A DNA stretch of 53,766 nt, from contig DASYUT010000197.1 in the NCBI GenBank assembly GCA_036000965.1, positions 1 to 53,766 on the forward strand, given 5' to 3'. Below, piece after piece: positions 1 to 10,702 of the stretch; position 1 is the stretch's first letter, and every line of letters starts with the position of its first letter. The position numbers and the translations under genes were made by a program. The notes below the pieces were generated by a model. The model saw only the letters and a program-made list of their open reading frames with translations. It ran no database searches and had not been told where the DNA came from. This DNA is from Actinomycetes bacterium (GTDB lineage Bacteria; Actinomycetota; CALGFH01).

Positions 1-1
1 C

Positions 2-778
2 ACCCGCGAGCAGGCCGGCGAGGCGATCCGCGCATCCGAATGGAAGATCCACCGGCTGGAGAACGGCCAGGTCGGCTACAAGGAGCGCGACATCGTGGAC
101 CTGCTCAAGCTCTACGACGTCACCGACCCGCTCGAGGTCGCGCTGCTCCTCGCGATGGCCCGCGAGGCCAACGCCCAGAGCTGGTGGGTCGAGTACAGCG
201 ACGTCCTACCCCAGTGGTTCCGGGCCTTCGTGGACCTGGAGTCCGCCGCAGGGCTCATCCGGACCTACGAGGGCCAGTTCGTCCCCGGCCTGCTGCAGAC
301 CGAGGACTACATGCGCGCGGTGATCCGGGGCGCGCAGCTGGACGACTCGCCGGAGGAGCTGGAACGAAAGATCACGCTGCGGCTGACCCGCCAGCGGCTG
401 CTCGCCCAGGACGACGGCCCGCGGCTGTGGGCGGTGGTGGACGAGGCGGCGCTGCGCCGGCCGGTCGGCGGCCGGAAGGTGATGCGTGTCCAGCTCGAGC
501 GGCTGGTCGAGGCCGCCGGGCTGCCGAACGTGGTCTTGCAGGTCCTGCCGTTCAGTGCCGGCGCGCATCCGGCCATGGTGGGGGCGTTCAGCATCCTGCG
601 GTTCCCCGACGAGGAGCTGCCGGACGTGGTCTACCTCGAGCACCTGACCAACGCCGTCTATCTGGACAAACGTGACGACGTCGACCAGTACCTGCATGTC
701 ATGGAGAGCATCTGCGCCCGTGGTGCGGCTCCTGACAAGACCGCGGCGATCCTCGGCGCGATCCTTGGCCAGGAGTGA
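2..778 (+). CDS. XRE-family regulator with DUF5753 domain (5' end missing)
   Basis: The frame is open from the window edge, so the true start lies upstream. The first ~35 codons are the end of an XRE helix-turn-helix (ending WKIHRLENGQVGYKERD). The remaining ~220 residues match the DUF5753 effector domain, with the typical strings YEGQFVPGLLQTEDYMRA, VDEAALRRPVGG and LQVLPFSAGAHP. In actinomycetes such proteins are DNA-binding regulators linked to development and antibiotic control; their ligand is unknown. A close paralogue lies at 46211-47089 on the opposite strand. The usual small DUF397 partner (WxKSSxS-type protein) is not found downstream. Family assignment is firm; target and ligand cannot be read. 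Confidence 0.9.
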   Translation, partial: TREQAGEAIRASEWKIHRLENGQVGYKERDIVDLLKLYDVTDPLEVALLLAMAREANAQSWWVEYSDVLPQWFRAFVDLESAAGLIRTYEGQFVPGLLQTEDYMRAVIRGAQLDDSPEELERKITLRLTRQRLLAQDDGPRLWAVVDEAALRRPVGGRKVMRVQLERLVEAAGLPNVVLQVLPFSAGAHPAMVGAFSILRFPDEELPDVVYLEHLTNAVYLDKRDDVDQYLHVMESICARGAAPDKTAAILGAILGQE

Positions 779-952
779 CGAGCAGGCGACGGAAGTCCCA
801 CCGCCCAGATCAACTGCATCCCGCCACAGCGCCACGGATCACACCCGCGGCGACGGTGCGATGGTGATCGTGTCGAGGGCTGCCACCTGCTGTGGACGGG
901 AAATCAACGTCGACGTGAAGGTGATCCTGGGCAGGGCCGGTGCGCTCCTGCG

Positions 953-958
953 TATGAT
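953..958 (+). promoter_or_regulatory. Candidate -10 element
   Basis: TATGAT matches the sigma-70 consensus at 5 of 6 positions in an otherwise GC-rich gap, 68 nt upstream of the start at 1026. No clear -35 sits 16-18 nt upstream, so this is only a candidate. Confidence 0.3.
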
Positions 959-1025
959 CCAGTTGCGCGGCGGCTCGCGGGCCGCGAGGCCTCGCGCTTC
1001 AGGCGACGCGGACGGAGGGACGGGG

Positions 1026-1367
1026 ATGGCCGAGAGCAGGCAGGCATGGGACGACGTGGGGGAGCGCTTCGCCGCCCTCGGTCGCCGGGTGAAGCAGCAC
1101 TACGAGGAGCGGGGCGGGCAGGAAGGGGCCGCGCCGGCCGACCGCAGGGAGATGGAGGCAGCGCTCCGCAGGCTCGCGGACTCCCTGGACCAGGCGTTCA
1201 CCGCGGTCGGGAACGCCGTGCGCGACCCGGCGTTCGGGGAGGAGACCAAGCGGGCGGCGGACTCGCTGGGCGAGGCCCTGTCGACTACCTTCGCCGAGGT
1301 CAGCGACGACCTGCGCGACCGGTTCAAGGGCAAGGGAAAGGGACCGGGAGGACCGGCCCCGGCGTGA
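1026..1367 (+). CDS. Small helical protein of unknown function (113 aa)
   Basis: ATG at 1026 is preceded by GGAGG at 1015-1019 and a G-rich stretch. The product is short, charged and almost wholly alpha-helical: an N-terminal MAESRQAWDDVGERFAALG segment, an amphipathic middle, and the string ADSLGEALSTTFAEVSDDLR, then a basic lysine/glycine tail. Small actinobacterial proteins with this 'W..VG.RF..LG...K' start and 'AL..TFAEVSDELR' end are common but uncharacterised. There is no signal peptide and no membrane segment. The frame stays open further upstream, but the Shine-Dalgarno site and protein composition favour 1026. Confidence 0.75.
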   Translation: MAESRQAWDDVGERFAALGRRVKQHYEERGGQEGAAPADRREMEAALRRLADSLDQAFTAVGNAVRDPAFGEETKRAADSLGEALSTTFAEVSDDLRDRFKGKGKGPGGPAPA

Positions 1368-1464
1368 GGAGGGCCAGGCCCGGCTTGAGCGGCCACCCGT
1401 CCCCCCTGCTCCGCGACGGCGGCCGGACCGACCCTGGGCCGCGACCCGGGCGGCGCCACCGCTC

Positions 1465-2337
1465 ATGACCACCCATCCCGCGTCTGGCACCGACTCGGAC
1501 TCGGAGCCCTCGGGGTCGGTGCTCGCCCGGCTCGAGGCCTACTACGACGCCGTCCCCCGGACGGCGGCCCGGGCCGAGACGGTCGGGCCACTCACCCTGT
1601 TCGTCGCCGATGGGCCCGGCTGGCCGTACTACGCCCGGCCGCGGCTCGGTGCGGCCGCGGTCGGAGCCGAGGACGTCGCCGCCATGCGCCGGCTGCAGCG
1701 CGCGCTCGGCGTGCCCGAGGCGTTCGAGTGGGTCGCCGAGACCACACCGGACCTCAAGCCAGCGGCCGAGGCGGCCGGCCTCGCCGTCGCCGAGCTACCG
1801 CTCATGGTGCTGGCCGCCGACGACGCCCGCTCCGTACCGCCGCCCGAGGGAGTCGAGCTCCGCCTGGTCACGCCCGAGGACGACCTCGCGCCCGTGACGG
1901 CCGTGGCCCAGGTCGCGTTCTCCGCACCGGGCACGGCCGTGGGCGCCGCCGGACCGGACGCCCTGGCCGGGCTGGCCGCCGAGCTCCCTCCCCAGCGGCT
2001 GGCCTTCATGCGCGACCGGCTGGCCACCGGGCGCACCGTGACCGTGGTCGCGCGGCTCGGCGGCCAGCCGGTCGCGGTCGGCAGCCACCAGCCCGTCGGC
2101 GCCGTCACCGAGGTCGTCGGGGTCGCCACCCTGCCGGCGATGCGCCGCCGCGGCTTGGGCGCCGCCGTGACCAGCCTGCTCGTCCAGGACGCGGGCGCCC
2201 GCGGCATCACCACCGTGTTCCTGTCCGCGGGCGACGTCGCGGTCGCCCGCGTCTACGCCCGCCTCGGGTTCCGCCGGGTGGGCACCGCCTGCATCGCTGA
2301 GCCAGCCGGCACCGGCGACGGCCACCCCGCTGGCTAG
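1465..2337 (+). CDS. GNAT-family N-acetyltransferase
   Basis: A 290-residue protein whose C-terminal half is a GNAT fold: the acetyl-CoA-binding motif RRRGLGAAV follows beta-strand EVVGVATLP, and the closing strand-helix ARVYARLGFRRVG is typical of the family. It should transfer an acetyl group from acetyl-CoA to an amine; the acceptor cannot be read. The N-terminal ~130 residues are more divergent and may be a second, degenerate GNAT unit. ATG at 1465 has no strong Shine-Dalgarno site. It stands alone between a helical small protein and the LacI remnant. Confidence 0.85.
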   Translation: MTTHPASGTDSDSEPSGSVLARLEAYYDAVPRTAARAETVGPLTLFVADGPGWPYYARPRLGAAAVGAEDVAAMRRLQRALGVPEAFEWVAETTPDLKPAAEAAGLAVAELPLMVLAADDARSVPPPEGVELRLVTPEDDLAPVTAVAQVAFSAPGTAVGAAGPDALAGLAAELPPQRLAFMRDRLATGRTVTVVARLGGQPVAVGSHQPVGAVTEVVGVATLPAMRRRGLGAAVTSLLVQDAGARGITTVFLSAGDVAVARVYARLGFRRVGTACIAEPAGTGDGHPAG

Positions 2338-2508
2338 GGAGCCGGCGCAAGCACCACGGCGTCGCCTGGCTCGCCAGCCGGACCGGCCGCTGGCGCAGCG
2401 GATCTGGCCCTGAGCCGCATCCTGCCATGTCGCCACGCACGCCGGTTGGCCTGTTGCCGCAGCCAGTTAGCATGACCACGATCACTCCCGCGTCGAGAGA
2501 CTTCCTTC

Positions 2509-3066
2509 ATGGCAGCCGAGCAGGTCCGCCCCGAGGCGCAGGTGCGGCTCAAGGACGTCGCCAAGCTGGCTGGCGTCGACACGTCGGTGGTGTCGCGCGT
2601 GCTCTCCGGCGACCGCCGGCTCTCCATCCGGCCGGAGACCCGCCAGCGGGTCCTGGACGCCTCCAGGCGGCTGAACTACCAGCCCAACACGGCTGCCCGC
2701 AGTCTCAAGACCCAGCGGACCATGGCCATCGGCATGGTCGTCCCCGACCTGGGCGACGCAGTCTTGGCGCGGGTGGCCACGAGCGCCGGGGAACGCGCGG
2801 CCGCCGCCGGCTACGCGCTGCTGGTGGCGACCGGTCCGCTGACCGAGCGCGTCCCGGCCCTGACGGGGTGGGTCGACGGGCTCCTCCGGGTCGCCGCACC
2901 CGGCGAGCGCGTGCGGCCGGGCGACCTCGGCGGCCTGCCGGCGCTGCTGGTCGGCGGGCGCGGGCCCCCCGGGGTCCCCAGCGTCACCGTCGACGACGAG
3001 GCCGGGGCGACCCTGGCCGTCGAGCACCTGGTCGCACTCGGGCACCGGCGCGTCGCCCACCTTGGG
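2509..3066 (+). pseudogene. LacI-family regulator, C-terminal half lost
   Basis: From ATG 2509 the first ~186 codons are a normal LacI-type regulator: the HTH (LKDVAKLAGVDTSVVSRVLS), the hinge (NYQPNTAARSLKT) and the first part of the periplasmic-binding-like domain up to EHLVALGHRRVAHLG. Family members are ~330-350 residues long. Here similarity ends at about 3066, followed by composition unlike the family. The frame is not stopped there: it stays open, out of phase, through hemE to 4134, so automatic calling can produce a false 541-residue chimera. A short tandem repeat begins ~60 bp after the break. The DNA-binding domain could still be made. Confidence 0.8.
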
Positions 3067-3124
3067 CGGCGGGGCCGTGGAGCGCCTGCCGCAACCGTCC
3101 CGTGGCCGCCTCGCGTACCCTTCA

Positions 3125-3170
3125 TGGGTGACTCTCAGTGGGTGACTCTCATGGGTGACTCATGGGTGAC
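3125..3170. repeat. Short tandem repeat between the LacI remnant and hemE
   Basis: Four head-to-tail units beginning TGGGTGACTC: two near-complete copies (TGGGTGACTCTCA, 3125 and 3139), a shortened copy at 3152 and a partial one at 3163. The array separates the broken LacI gene from hemE and lies in the hemE leader. It may mark the deletion joint or act as a regulator site; nothing in the sequence decides. Confidence 0.75.
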
Positions 3171-3217
3171 GCCGTCGAGAGGGAGGCCCGTTGCCGCCAG
3201 GAACGAAGGAGCCGAGC

Positions 3218-4294
3218 ATGACGGGCGAGCAGCGCATGCTCGCCGCCTGCCGCCGCGAGCAGGTCGACGCCACGCCGGTGTGGTTCATGCGCCAGGCCGG
3301 GCGGTGCCTGGCCGGCTACCGCGAGCTGCGCGACCGCCACGACATCCTGACGATGACGCTGACGCCGGAGCTGTGCGCCCAGGTCACGCTGATGCCGGTG
3401 GACGTGCTCGGGGTCGACGCCGCGGTGCTGTACGCCGACATCATGCTGCCGCTCTACGGGATGGGCGTGCCGTTCTCCATCGACCCGGGCGTCGGGCCGA
3501 TCGTCCACGCCCCGGTGCGAGACGAGCAGGCGATCGACGGGCTTCGGGTCGTCGACGCCGAGGACGCCACCCCCGGGCTGTTCGAGGCGATCCGGCTGGT
3601 CCGTCAGGAGCTGGCCGGGCGGGCGGCGGTCATCGGCTTCGCCGGCGCGCCCTACACGGTCGCGTCCTACCTCGTCGAGGGCCGTGCGTCCAGAGACCAC
3701 GCCCATTCCAAGGCGCTCATGTACGGGCGGCCCGACCTGTGGCACCGGCTGATGGCCACCCTCACCGAGGTCACCATCCGCTACCTGCGGGCCCAGGTCG
3801 ACGCGGGCGCCCAGGTCGTCCAGCTGTTCGACTCCTGGATGGGCGACCTCGGCCGCCGCGAGTACGCCGAGCACGTCCTGCCCTACAGCCGGCGCATCTT
3901 CGAGGGGCTGGCCGGCGCCGGCGTGCCCCGCATCCACTTCGGCACCGGCACCGTCGGCCTGCTCGAGCAGATGGCCTCGGCAGGCTGCGACCTGGTCAGC
4001 GTCGACTGGCGGGTGCCGCTGGACGAGGCCTGGTCCCGCATCGGCACGGGCCTCGGGATCCAGGGCAACCTCGACCCGGCCGTGATGCTGGCCCCGATGG
4101 AGGTGGTCGAGCGCGAGGCCGGCCGCATCCTTGACGCGGCCGGCGGCCGGCCCGGCCACGTGTTCAACCTCGGCCACGGCGTCCTGCCCGACACGCCCTC
4201 CGACAACCTCGCCGCCCTGGCGGAGCTGGTCCACGCGGCCACCGCCCGCGGCGGCCGCGCGGCGGCCGCCATGGCACCGGCCGGCCAGGCCTGA
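3218..4294 (+). CDS. hemE: Uroporphyrinogen III decarboxylase
   Basis: Removes the four acetate carboxyls of uroporphyrinogen III to give coproporphyrinogen III in heme synthesis; cytosolic. The 358-residue product shows the N-terminal signature WFMRQAGR (residues 22-29), the VLYADIMLPL segment with the invariant aspartate (~72), GFAGAPYTVASYL (~140) and LFDSWMGDL (~205); length is normal. ATG 3218 has AAGGAG at 3206-3211; an in-frame TTG at 3191 has no such site. hemH follows after 14 nt, so the two are probably cotranscribed. A TACCCT hexamer at 3116-3121 could be its -10. Confidence 0.96.
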   Translation: MTGEQRMLAACRREQVDATPVWFMRQAGRCLAGYRELRDRHDILTMTLTPELCAQVTLMPVDVLGVDAAVLYADIMLPLYGMGVPFSIDPGVGPIVHAPVRDEQAIDGLRVVDAEDATPGLFEAIRLVRQELAGRAAVIGFAGAPYTVASYLVEGRASRDHAHSKALMYGRPDLWHRLMATLTEVTIRYLRAQVDAGAQVVQLFDSWMGDLGRREYAEHVLPYSRRIFEGLAGAGVPRIHFGTGTVGLLEQMASAGCDLVSVDWRVPLDEAWSRIGTGLGIQGNLDPAVMLAPMEVVEREAGRILDAAGGRPGHVFNLGHGVLPDTPSDNLAALAELVHAATARGGRAAAAMAPAGQA

Positions 4295-4308
4295 CCCCGG
4301 AGGTGCTC

Positions 4309-5283
4309 ATGCGACACGATCCCGCCTCGGTCAGCCGGCGCCCGGTCGGCGTGCTGCTCATGACCTACGGCTCGGCCGTCACCGCCGACGACGTCCCCGC
4401 CTACCTGCGGAGCGTCTACCGGGGCCGCGACCCCGACCCGGCGCTGGTGGCCGAGTTCCAGCGGCGCTACCGGCTGGTCGGCCGGTCCCCGCTGGTCGAC
4501 ATCACCCGGGCCCAGGGCGCGGCCCTGCAGGAGCTGCTCGACGCCGAGCCCGGCCCGGGCCGCTACCGGGTCGAGGTCGGCATGCTGCACTCGGCGCCCT
4601 GGATCGCCGACGCGGTCGCGCGGCTCGCCGGCGCGGGCGTGCGGCGGCTGGTGGGCGTCGTGCTCGCCCCCCAGTACTCGCCGGTCATCATGGGCGGGTA
4701 CGGGCGGGCGGTGGACGCGGCCGCGCCGGCGCTCGGGCCCGACACGGCCGTCACGGTGGCCGGATCCTGGCACGAGACCCCGGCGTTCCTGGACTCGCTG
4801 GCCGGGCGGGTCGGCCAGGCGCTCGACCGCCTCCGCGCCGCGGGCCAGGGCGGCATCCCGGTCGTGTTCACCGCCCACAGCCTGCCCAAGGCGGTCGTGG
4901 ACCGCGACCCCGGCTACCTCGACCAGCTCCGGGCCACCGTGGACGCCGTGGTGGCCAGGACCGGGCTCGAGGCCGGACGCTGGCAGTTCGCCTACCAGAG
5001 CGCCGGCCACACCCCCGAGGAGTGGCTCAAGCCCGACCTGAAGGACCTGCTCCCGGGGATCCGGGCGGCCGGGCACGCCGGCGTCCTGGTCGTGCCGATC
5101 CAGTTCCTCGCCGACCACCTCGAGATCCTCTACGACATCGACGTGGCCGCCCGCGAGGAGGCCGAGCAGGCGGGCCTCGAGTTCCACCGCATCGAGCTGC
5201 CCAACACCTCCCCGGCGTTCATCCAGGCCCTGGCCCAGGTGGTCCACCATGAGGAGGCGGCCGCGCTGGCCAGCCCGGCCTGA
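4309..5283 (+). CDS. hemH: Ferrochelatase (coproporphyrin III type by context)
   Basis: Inserts Fe2+ into a porphyrin. The 324-residue protein has the ferrochelatase signatures: TAHSLP with the metal-binding histidine (H190) and DHLEILYD with the conserved glutamate (E272), plus QYSPVIMGGY. Gram-positive ferrochelatases usually act on coproporphyrin III, before HemQ decarboxylates the product; that is family knowledge, not visible here. ATG 4309 lies 5 nt after GGAGG (4299-4303), whereas an in-frame GTG at 4303 overlaps that site, so 4309 is preferred. It sits directly downstream of hemE. No hemQ or hemY is in the window. Confidence 0.94.
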   Translation: MRHDPASVSRRPVGVLLMTYGSAVTADDVPAYLRSVYRGRDPDPALVAEFQRRYRLVGRSPLVDITRAQGAALQELLDAEPGPGRYRVEVGMLHSAPWIADAVARLAGAGVRRLVGVVLAPQYSPVIMGGYGRAVDAAAPALGPDTAVTVAGSWHETPAFLDSLAGRVGQALDRLRAAGQGGIPVVFTAHSLPKAVVDRDPGYLDQLRATVDAVVARTGLEAGRWQFAYQSAGHTPEEWLKPDLKDLLPGIRAAGHAGVLVVPIQFLADHLEILYDIDVAAREEAEQAGLEFHRIELPNTSPAFIQALAQVVHHEEAAALASPA

Positions 5284-5307
5284 GCGGCCCGCGAGGCGCT
5301 CGAGTCG

Positions 5308-5331
5308 CCGGCGCCGCTCGGCCGGCGCCGG
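5308..5331 (+). terminator. GC hairpin after hemH
   Basis: CCGGCGCC (5308-5315) pairs perfectly with GGCGCCGG (5324-5331) across an 8-nt loop, 25 nt after the hemH stop. There is no T tract, as is common for hairpins in high-GC actinobacteria, so termination is inferred from position only. Confidence 0.45.
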
Positions 5332-5497
5332 TACTCACCGGCCTGGTCCCGTGGGCAACGTCGGCACCGTCCCCCGCCCCTGAGCCTCGCCCGCCGGTAT
5401 CGCGGCGGCCTCCCGCGTGGCAGACTGCGCGCAGCGCCGGGCAGACCCGCCCGCACGGGCGCGGTCGCGGGCCGCCGGCACCCACGGGAGGTGGTCG

Positions 5498-7453
5498 ATG
5501 CGCGGGCGCCTGGCCGCGTCCTGGCGGTCGCTCGCGCTGCTGGCCCTGCCCGTCGCGGCCACGCTCGCCGGCTGCACGGGCGACGGCGAGGAGGGCCGGC
5601 CGTCGGTCTCGGTCGACATGTTCGACAACTTCTACGCCCGCGACGTCACCCGGGTCCCGGTCGGCACGCCGGTCCGCTTCGAGAACCAGGGCTACACGGT
5701 CCACAACGCGGTCGCGGTCGGCGGCGCCTGGCGGACACCGCAGACCATCGAGCGCGACCGGGCCGCCGAGATCGTCGCCGACCGGCCCGGCGTCTACCGG
5801 TTCTACTGCACCTTCCACGCCACCTCGGACGGTAGCCAGGGGATGGCCGCGGTCCTCGTGGTCGGCGACGCCGCCTACGACCCGCGCACCGCCGCGGGCG
5901 GGGTGGCGGCCCCGGCCACGCCCAGGCCGAGCGGCGTGACCAGGCGGGTTCCCGGCGCGTACCGGACCATCCAGGGAGCGGTCGACGTGGCCGGGCCGGG
6001 CGACCTCGTCCTGGTCGAGCCGGGGGTGTACAGGGAGGAGGTCAAGGTCCGCACCCCGTCGCTCACGATCCGCGGCCGCAACCGCAACACGGTCGTTGTC
6101 GACGGCGAGTACCGGCGCGCCAACGGCATCAGCGTCACCGCCGACGGGGTCGCGGTCGAGAACCTCACCGTGCGCAACGGCAAGGTCAACGGGCTGTTCT
6201 GGACCGGGGTCAAGGGCTTCCGGTCCTCCTACGTCACCGCCTACAACAACGAGGTCTACGGGATTTACGCGTTCGACTCCACGGACGGGCTGTTCGAGCA
6301 GTCGTGGGCGTCCGGCTCCTACGACGCCGGGTTCTACATCGGCCAGTGCAACCCCTGCGACGCGGTGATCGACGGCGTCACCTCGTTCGGCAACGGCCTC
6401 GGCTACTCGGGCACCAACGCCGGCGGCGACCTCCACATCATCCGCTCGACCTTCCGCGGCAACGTCTCCGGGATCGTGCCCAACACCCTGGACAGCGAGC
6501 TGCTGCCGCCCTTCTCCCGGGTCGACCTGGTCGGCAACCTGGTCGAGGGCAACGGCAGCCGCACCGCACCGGTCGAGGCGATCGAGTGGAGCTCGTTCGG
6601 CAACGGGATCATCCTCGCCGGCGGCAACGACAACCGGGTCGAGCGCAACCGGGTGGTGAACCACCCCAACCACGGCATCCTTGTCACCCCCAACCTCGAC
6701 AAGCACCTGTGGACCGCCTCCCGCAACCAGGTCCGCGGCAACCTCGTGGAGGGCTCGGGGCGCGCCGACATCGCGCTGTCGGGCCCGGCCGGGGCTGGCA
6801 ACTGCTTCACCGGCAACCGCATCCGCACCTCCATCCCGGTCGGGATCGAATGGCTGCAGCCCTGCCGCGGCCTGCGGCTGCCGGCCCGCATGGACCTGTC
6901 GACCACGGTGCAGAGCCTCGGCCTGGTCGCCGAGGGCAACACCGGAGCGTACCCGCGCAACCAGTCCAGGGACGCGCCGCCGCCACCGCCGCAGCGGCAG
7001 CTCCCCGGCGGCGCGGGCGCGCCCGTGCGCCCGGCCGTGGGCGTCTACCAGAGCCTCGACCTCGACCTGGACCGGATCGCGCTGCCTGCCGCCCCGGCCG
7101 GCCTCGACGTCACGACCCGCAAGGAGCCCACCGTGCTCGGCGTCCCCATCCTGGCCACTTCGGTCTGGCAGGCCCTGTTCGGCCTGTACGCCTACCTGCT
7201 GCCGTTCGTGCTCTACACGGCGTGGACCTCGCTCGCGCTGTGGGACCTGGCCCGGCGCGACGACCTCGGCCGGGGCGCCACCAGCGCCTGGGTCCTGGTC
7301 GTGTTCCTGGTGCCGTTCCTCGGCGTGCTCGCCTACCACGTGGCCGGCCGCCCGCGGCTCCCGGCCTGGCTGCGGGCCGTGGTGATCGGCGGCGGCATCG
7401 CCTCCTACCTGGTCATCCTGGCCATCGGCGCGGTGGTCGGCGGCATCGTGTGA
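5498..7453 (+). CDS. Lipoprotein fusing cupredoxin, beta-helix and PLDc_N-like membrane domains
   Basis: ATG 5498 follows GGGAGG (5486-5491). The 651-residue product starts with a lipoprotein signal (lipobox LAGC, lipidated C26). Residues ~35-130 are a plastocyanin-like cupredoxin with plausible type-1 copper ligands H69, C104, H107 and M116. Residues ~150-500 are a right-handed parallel beta-helix rich in turns such as GNLVEGNGS and ENLTVRNGKVNG, in the style of NosD or carbohydrate-binding helices. The last ~90 residues hold three hydrophobic segments with the W..L.R.D........WVLVVFLVPFLG pattern of the PLDc_N family. Probably a surface-anchored copper or redox protein; substrate unknown. 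It stands alone. Confidence 0.85.
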   Translation: MRGRLAASWRSLALLALPVAATLAGCTGDGEEGRPSVSVDMFDNFYARDVTRVPVGTPVRFENQGYTVHNAVAVGGAWRTPQTIERDRAAEIVADRPGVYRFYCTFHATSDGSQGMAAVLVVGDAAYDPRTAAGGVAAPATPRPSGVTRRVPGAYRTIQGAVDVAGPGDLVLVEPGVYREEVKVRTPSLTIRGRNRNTVVVDGEYRRANGISVTADGVAVENLTVRNGKVNGLFWTGVKGFRSSYVTAYNNEVYGIYAFDSTDGLFEQSWASGSYDAGFYIGQCNPCDAVIDGVTSFGNGLGYSGTNAGGDLHIIRSTFRGNVSGIVPNTLDSELLPPFSRVDLVGNLVEGNGSRTAPVEAIEWSSFGNGIILAGGNDNRVERNRVVNHPNHGILVTPNLDKHLWTASRNQVRGNLVEGSGRADIALSGPAGAGNCFTGNRIRTSIPVGIEWLQPCRGLRLPARMDLSTTVQSLGLVAEGNTGAYPRNQSRDAPPPPPQRQLPGGAGAPVRPAVGVYQSLDLDLDRIALPAAPAGLDVTTRKEPTVLGVPILATSVWQALFGLYAYLLPFVLYTAWTSLALWDLARRDDLGRGATSAWVLVVFLVPFLGVLAYHVAGRPRLPAWLRAVVIGGGIASYLVILAIGAVVGGIV

Positions 7454-7497
7454 CCCGTCGCGGGTCGGGCGGCGCTCCTCCGGCCGGCTGGCGGACG

Positions 7498-7535
7498 CCG
7501 GCCCGCCGCGCCTGGTTGACGACCCGGCGGGCCGG
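7498..7535. terminator. GC hairpin between the cupredoxin gene and the AidB-type gene
   Basis: An 11-bp perfect stem (CCGGCCCGCCG 7498-7508 with CGGCGGGCCGG 7525-7535) encloses a 16-nt loop. It lies 45 nt after the lipoprotein stop and overlaps the next gene's promoter: the -35 is in the loop. It may serve as terminator, as a regulatory structure, or both. Confidence 0.45.
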
Positions 7536-7544
7536 GGCTGTACT
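7516..7544 (+). promoter_or_regulatory. Promoter of the AidB-type acyl-CoA dehydrogenase gene
   Basis: TTGACG (7516-7521), a 17-nt spacer and TGTACT (7539-7544). The ATG at 7551 is 7 nt past the -10, where transcription would begin, so the message would be leaderless or nearly so. Confidence 0.55.
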
Positions 7545-7550
7545 GAGGAG

Positions 7551-9314
<1,764 letters not shown>

Positions 9315-10303
9315 CGGCCGAACCGGGCGGCGCCATTCAGCCGGGCCCGGTGGTAGTAGGCCCGCTGGGCTGCCGGGCCGTTGGCGGGCACGCCCTTCCA
9401 GGCCTTGAGCGCCGGGGCCTGCAGCGCGCGCCCGTAGGAGAAGCTGAGCTGCCACGGCTGCGGGCCGAGCCGGTTCATCGCGTTCAGGTGCGCGGTGGCC
9501 GCCTCGTCGGTCTGGCCGCCGGACAGGAAGACGATGCCAGGCACGGACGCGGGCACGCTGTCGCGCAGGCAGCGGACGGTCGCCTCGGCGACCTCCTGCA
9601 CGCCGGCCTGCTCGGGACAGTCGCCGCCCGACAGGACCATGTTCGGCTTGAGGAGCATGCCGTCGAGCTGGACGCGGTGCTCCCGCAGCACAGCGAACAC
9701 GGCGCCGAGCGTGTCGGCGGTCACCTCGTGGCAGCGCTCGATCGTGTGGGCGCCGTCCATCAGCACCTCGGGCTCGACGATCGGCACGAGCCCCGCCTCC
9801 TGCGACAGCGCGGCGAAGCGAGCCAGCGCGTCGGCGTTGGCGGCGATGCAGGTACGGGTCGGGATCCCGTCGCCGATGGTGATGACCGCCCGCCACTTGG
9901 TGAACCTCGCGCCGAGGTCGCAGTACTCGGCCAGCCGGCCGCGGAGGCCGTCCAGGCCCCCGGTGATCTTCTCGCCGGGGAACCCGGCCAGGTCAGTGGT
10001 GCCTTTGTCCACTTTGATGCCGGGGATGATGCCCTGGCGGCTGAGCACCTCAGGGAGCGGGGTCCCCTCGGCCGCCCGCTGCCGGATCGTCTCGTCGAAC
10101 AGGATGACCCCGCTGATGAACTCGCCCGCGCCGTCGGTGGTGAACAGCAGCTCTCGGTAGGCCCGGCGGTGCTCCTCGGTCGAGGCGACGCCGATGGACC
10201 GGAAGCGCTTCTCGATCGTTCCGGAGCTCTCGTCGGCGGCGAGGATGCCCTTGCCCGGGGCGACGATCGCCTTCGCGGTGGTGGTGAGGTCCTGCGCGTT
10301 CAT

Positions 10304-10702
10304 CGCTTACTCCTCGTCGATAGCGGATGCCGGTGCGGTCTCGGGTCTTGCCCTCCTCGCTCGCGCTGGCAGCGTCGCAGCCTGCCCGCCGGCTGGCCAG
10401 GGCCGAGGGTCCGCGCGCGGCGGGCCGTGGCCGTGCCAGGGAGGCTACCGGCTTCCCTCCCTGCGGGACAGCGATCCCGCAGAGCGGCGTCGGACGGCAT
10501 GGCGGGTAGGATGCCGATCGGGCCGACGAGGTGTCCAGGAGCACCTTCCAGCGCCGGGCCGGCTGGCGGCTGGAGAAGCTCCCACACCCGGGGGTTTGTG
10601 GGACCGGGCGGCGGACGACACCTTGGCACGAGGCGCCCGCTGGGCGCGACGCACGGGCGCGCCTGTGGGCGCGGCGGGCCGGGAGCGGACAGGAGGAGCC
10701 AC
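10304..10702. other. Divergent intergenic region, nothing recognised
   Basis: 399 bp between the aldolase start (minus strand) and the YhdH-type gene (plus strand). Promoters for both should lie here. A TAGGAT hexamer at 10507-10512 is the best -10-like match for the plus strand but has no convincing -35. The open frames through it have no family resemblance. Confidence 0.6.
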
